A DNA stretch of 5,853 bases from Planctomycetota bacterium (GTDB lineage: Bacteria; Planctomycetota; Brocadiia; Brocadiales; Brocadiaceae), in contig JAHFOW010000132.1 of NCBI GenBank assembly GCA_023261465.1, positions 2,433-8,285 of the forward strand. Reading direction: 5' to 3'. This document shows positions 5,780 through 5,853 of the stretch, piece after piece; the stretch's first letter is position 1; each line of letters opens with the position of its first letter. Position numbers and translations under genes: made by a program. The notes beneath the pieces are model-generated. The model searched no databases and was not told the origin of the DNA. It saw only the letters and a list, made by a program, of their open reading frames with translations.

Positions 5780-5853
5780 CTTTTAAACCATACGTCTTTC
5801 TCGTAGTTAGCGACCCCACAGTGTTGCTCTCGAACAGAGAAAAGTACCCTATC

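Larger units (their letters stand above)
5492..5853 (+). mobile_element. Group II intron, 5' part of domain I (continues past the right edge)
   Basis: A group II intron is a self-splicing ribozyme that moves with its own reverse transcriptase. The proposed 5' end reads GTGCC, four of five matches to GUGYG, with C in place of the usual G at position 5. The main evidence is the pairing of two internal segments with the bases just upstream: EBS2 TTGCAGAG (intron positions about 147-154) with IBS2, and EBS1 GGACAA (about 270-275) with IBS1. EBS2 precedes EBS1, as expected. EBS1 lies in the 15-base loop of a perfect 6-bp hairpin (GATACA 5753-5758, TGTATC 5774-5779). Stable hairpins at 5547-5569 and 5717-5736 also suit a structured RNA, and no protein frame here looks real. 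The reverse transcriptase and domains V-VI would lie beyond the window. The long IBS2/EBS2 pairing argues against class C. The alternative is an unrelated structured RNA. Confidence 0.72.

Noticed and set aside
5430..5819. Open frames of 61, 74 and 100 residues on both strands at the right end
   Set aside because: They overlap each other and run through strong hairpins and the EBS segments. Their composition is not protein-like, and the region is better explained as intron RNA.

Overview
The window looks like chromosomal DNA of a Gram-negative bacterium with an outer membrane. It has one Sec-exported protein, one lipoprotein with a clear lipobox, AT-rich intergenic DNA, short GC-rich palindromes and what appears to be a group II intron. 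This mix would suit a planctomycete of the anammox type (Brocadiales), but that is a guess from style; the sequence holds no marker gene that fixes the taxon.

Left part, minus strand (1-751): yajQ (153-647) is followed 8 bases later by the first 48 codons of a second gene (1-144) that runs off the left edge. A good sigma70-type promoter (TTGACA, 17 bp, TTTAAT at 723-751) lies upstream, with an 8-bp-arm dyad over its -10 and start site.

Middle, plus strand (827-5378): a 16-bp perfect CRP/FNR-type palindrome (827-842) sits where a class II activator would bind, centred at -41.5 relative to the start predicted from a perfect TATAAT at 863-868. It precedes two large collinear genes. The first (936-3083) encodes an exported caspase-like (C14/metacaspase-type) protein with FecR-like, caspase, PEGA and CsgG/LpoB-like domains in that order. 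The second (3192-5378) encodes a lipoprotein with a TPR-like region, three Ig-like modules, another CsgG-like domain and a beta-rich C-terminal tail like that of FlgT. The two CsgG-like domains are visibly related, which suggests that the two proteins work together in the periplasm or at the outer membrane. A 42-bp imperfect palindrome lies in the gap between them.

Right end (5379-5853): no protein gene is supported here. The sequence fits the 5' part of a group II intron on the plus strand, starting at about 5492 with GTGCC. The 15 bases just upstream contain IBS1 (TTGTCC) and IBS2 (CTCTGCAA). These are exactly complementary to GGACAA at 5761-5766, in the loop of a 6-bp hairpin, and to TTGCAGAG at 5638-5645, in the order and spacing expected of EBS1 and EBS2. 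The rest of the intron, including any reverse transcriptase and domains V and VI, would lie beyond the window.

The most interesting items are the caspase/CsgG two-gene unit with its CRP/FNR-type control site, and the intron that inserted beside a palindromic element related to the one between the two genes.
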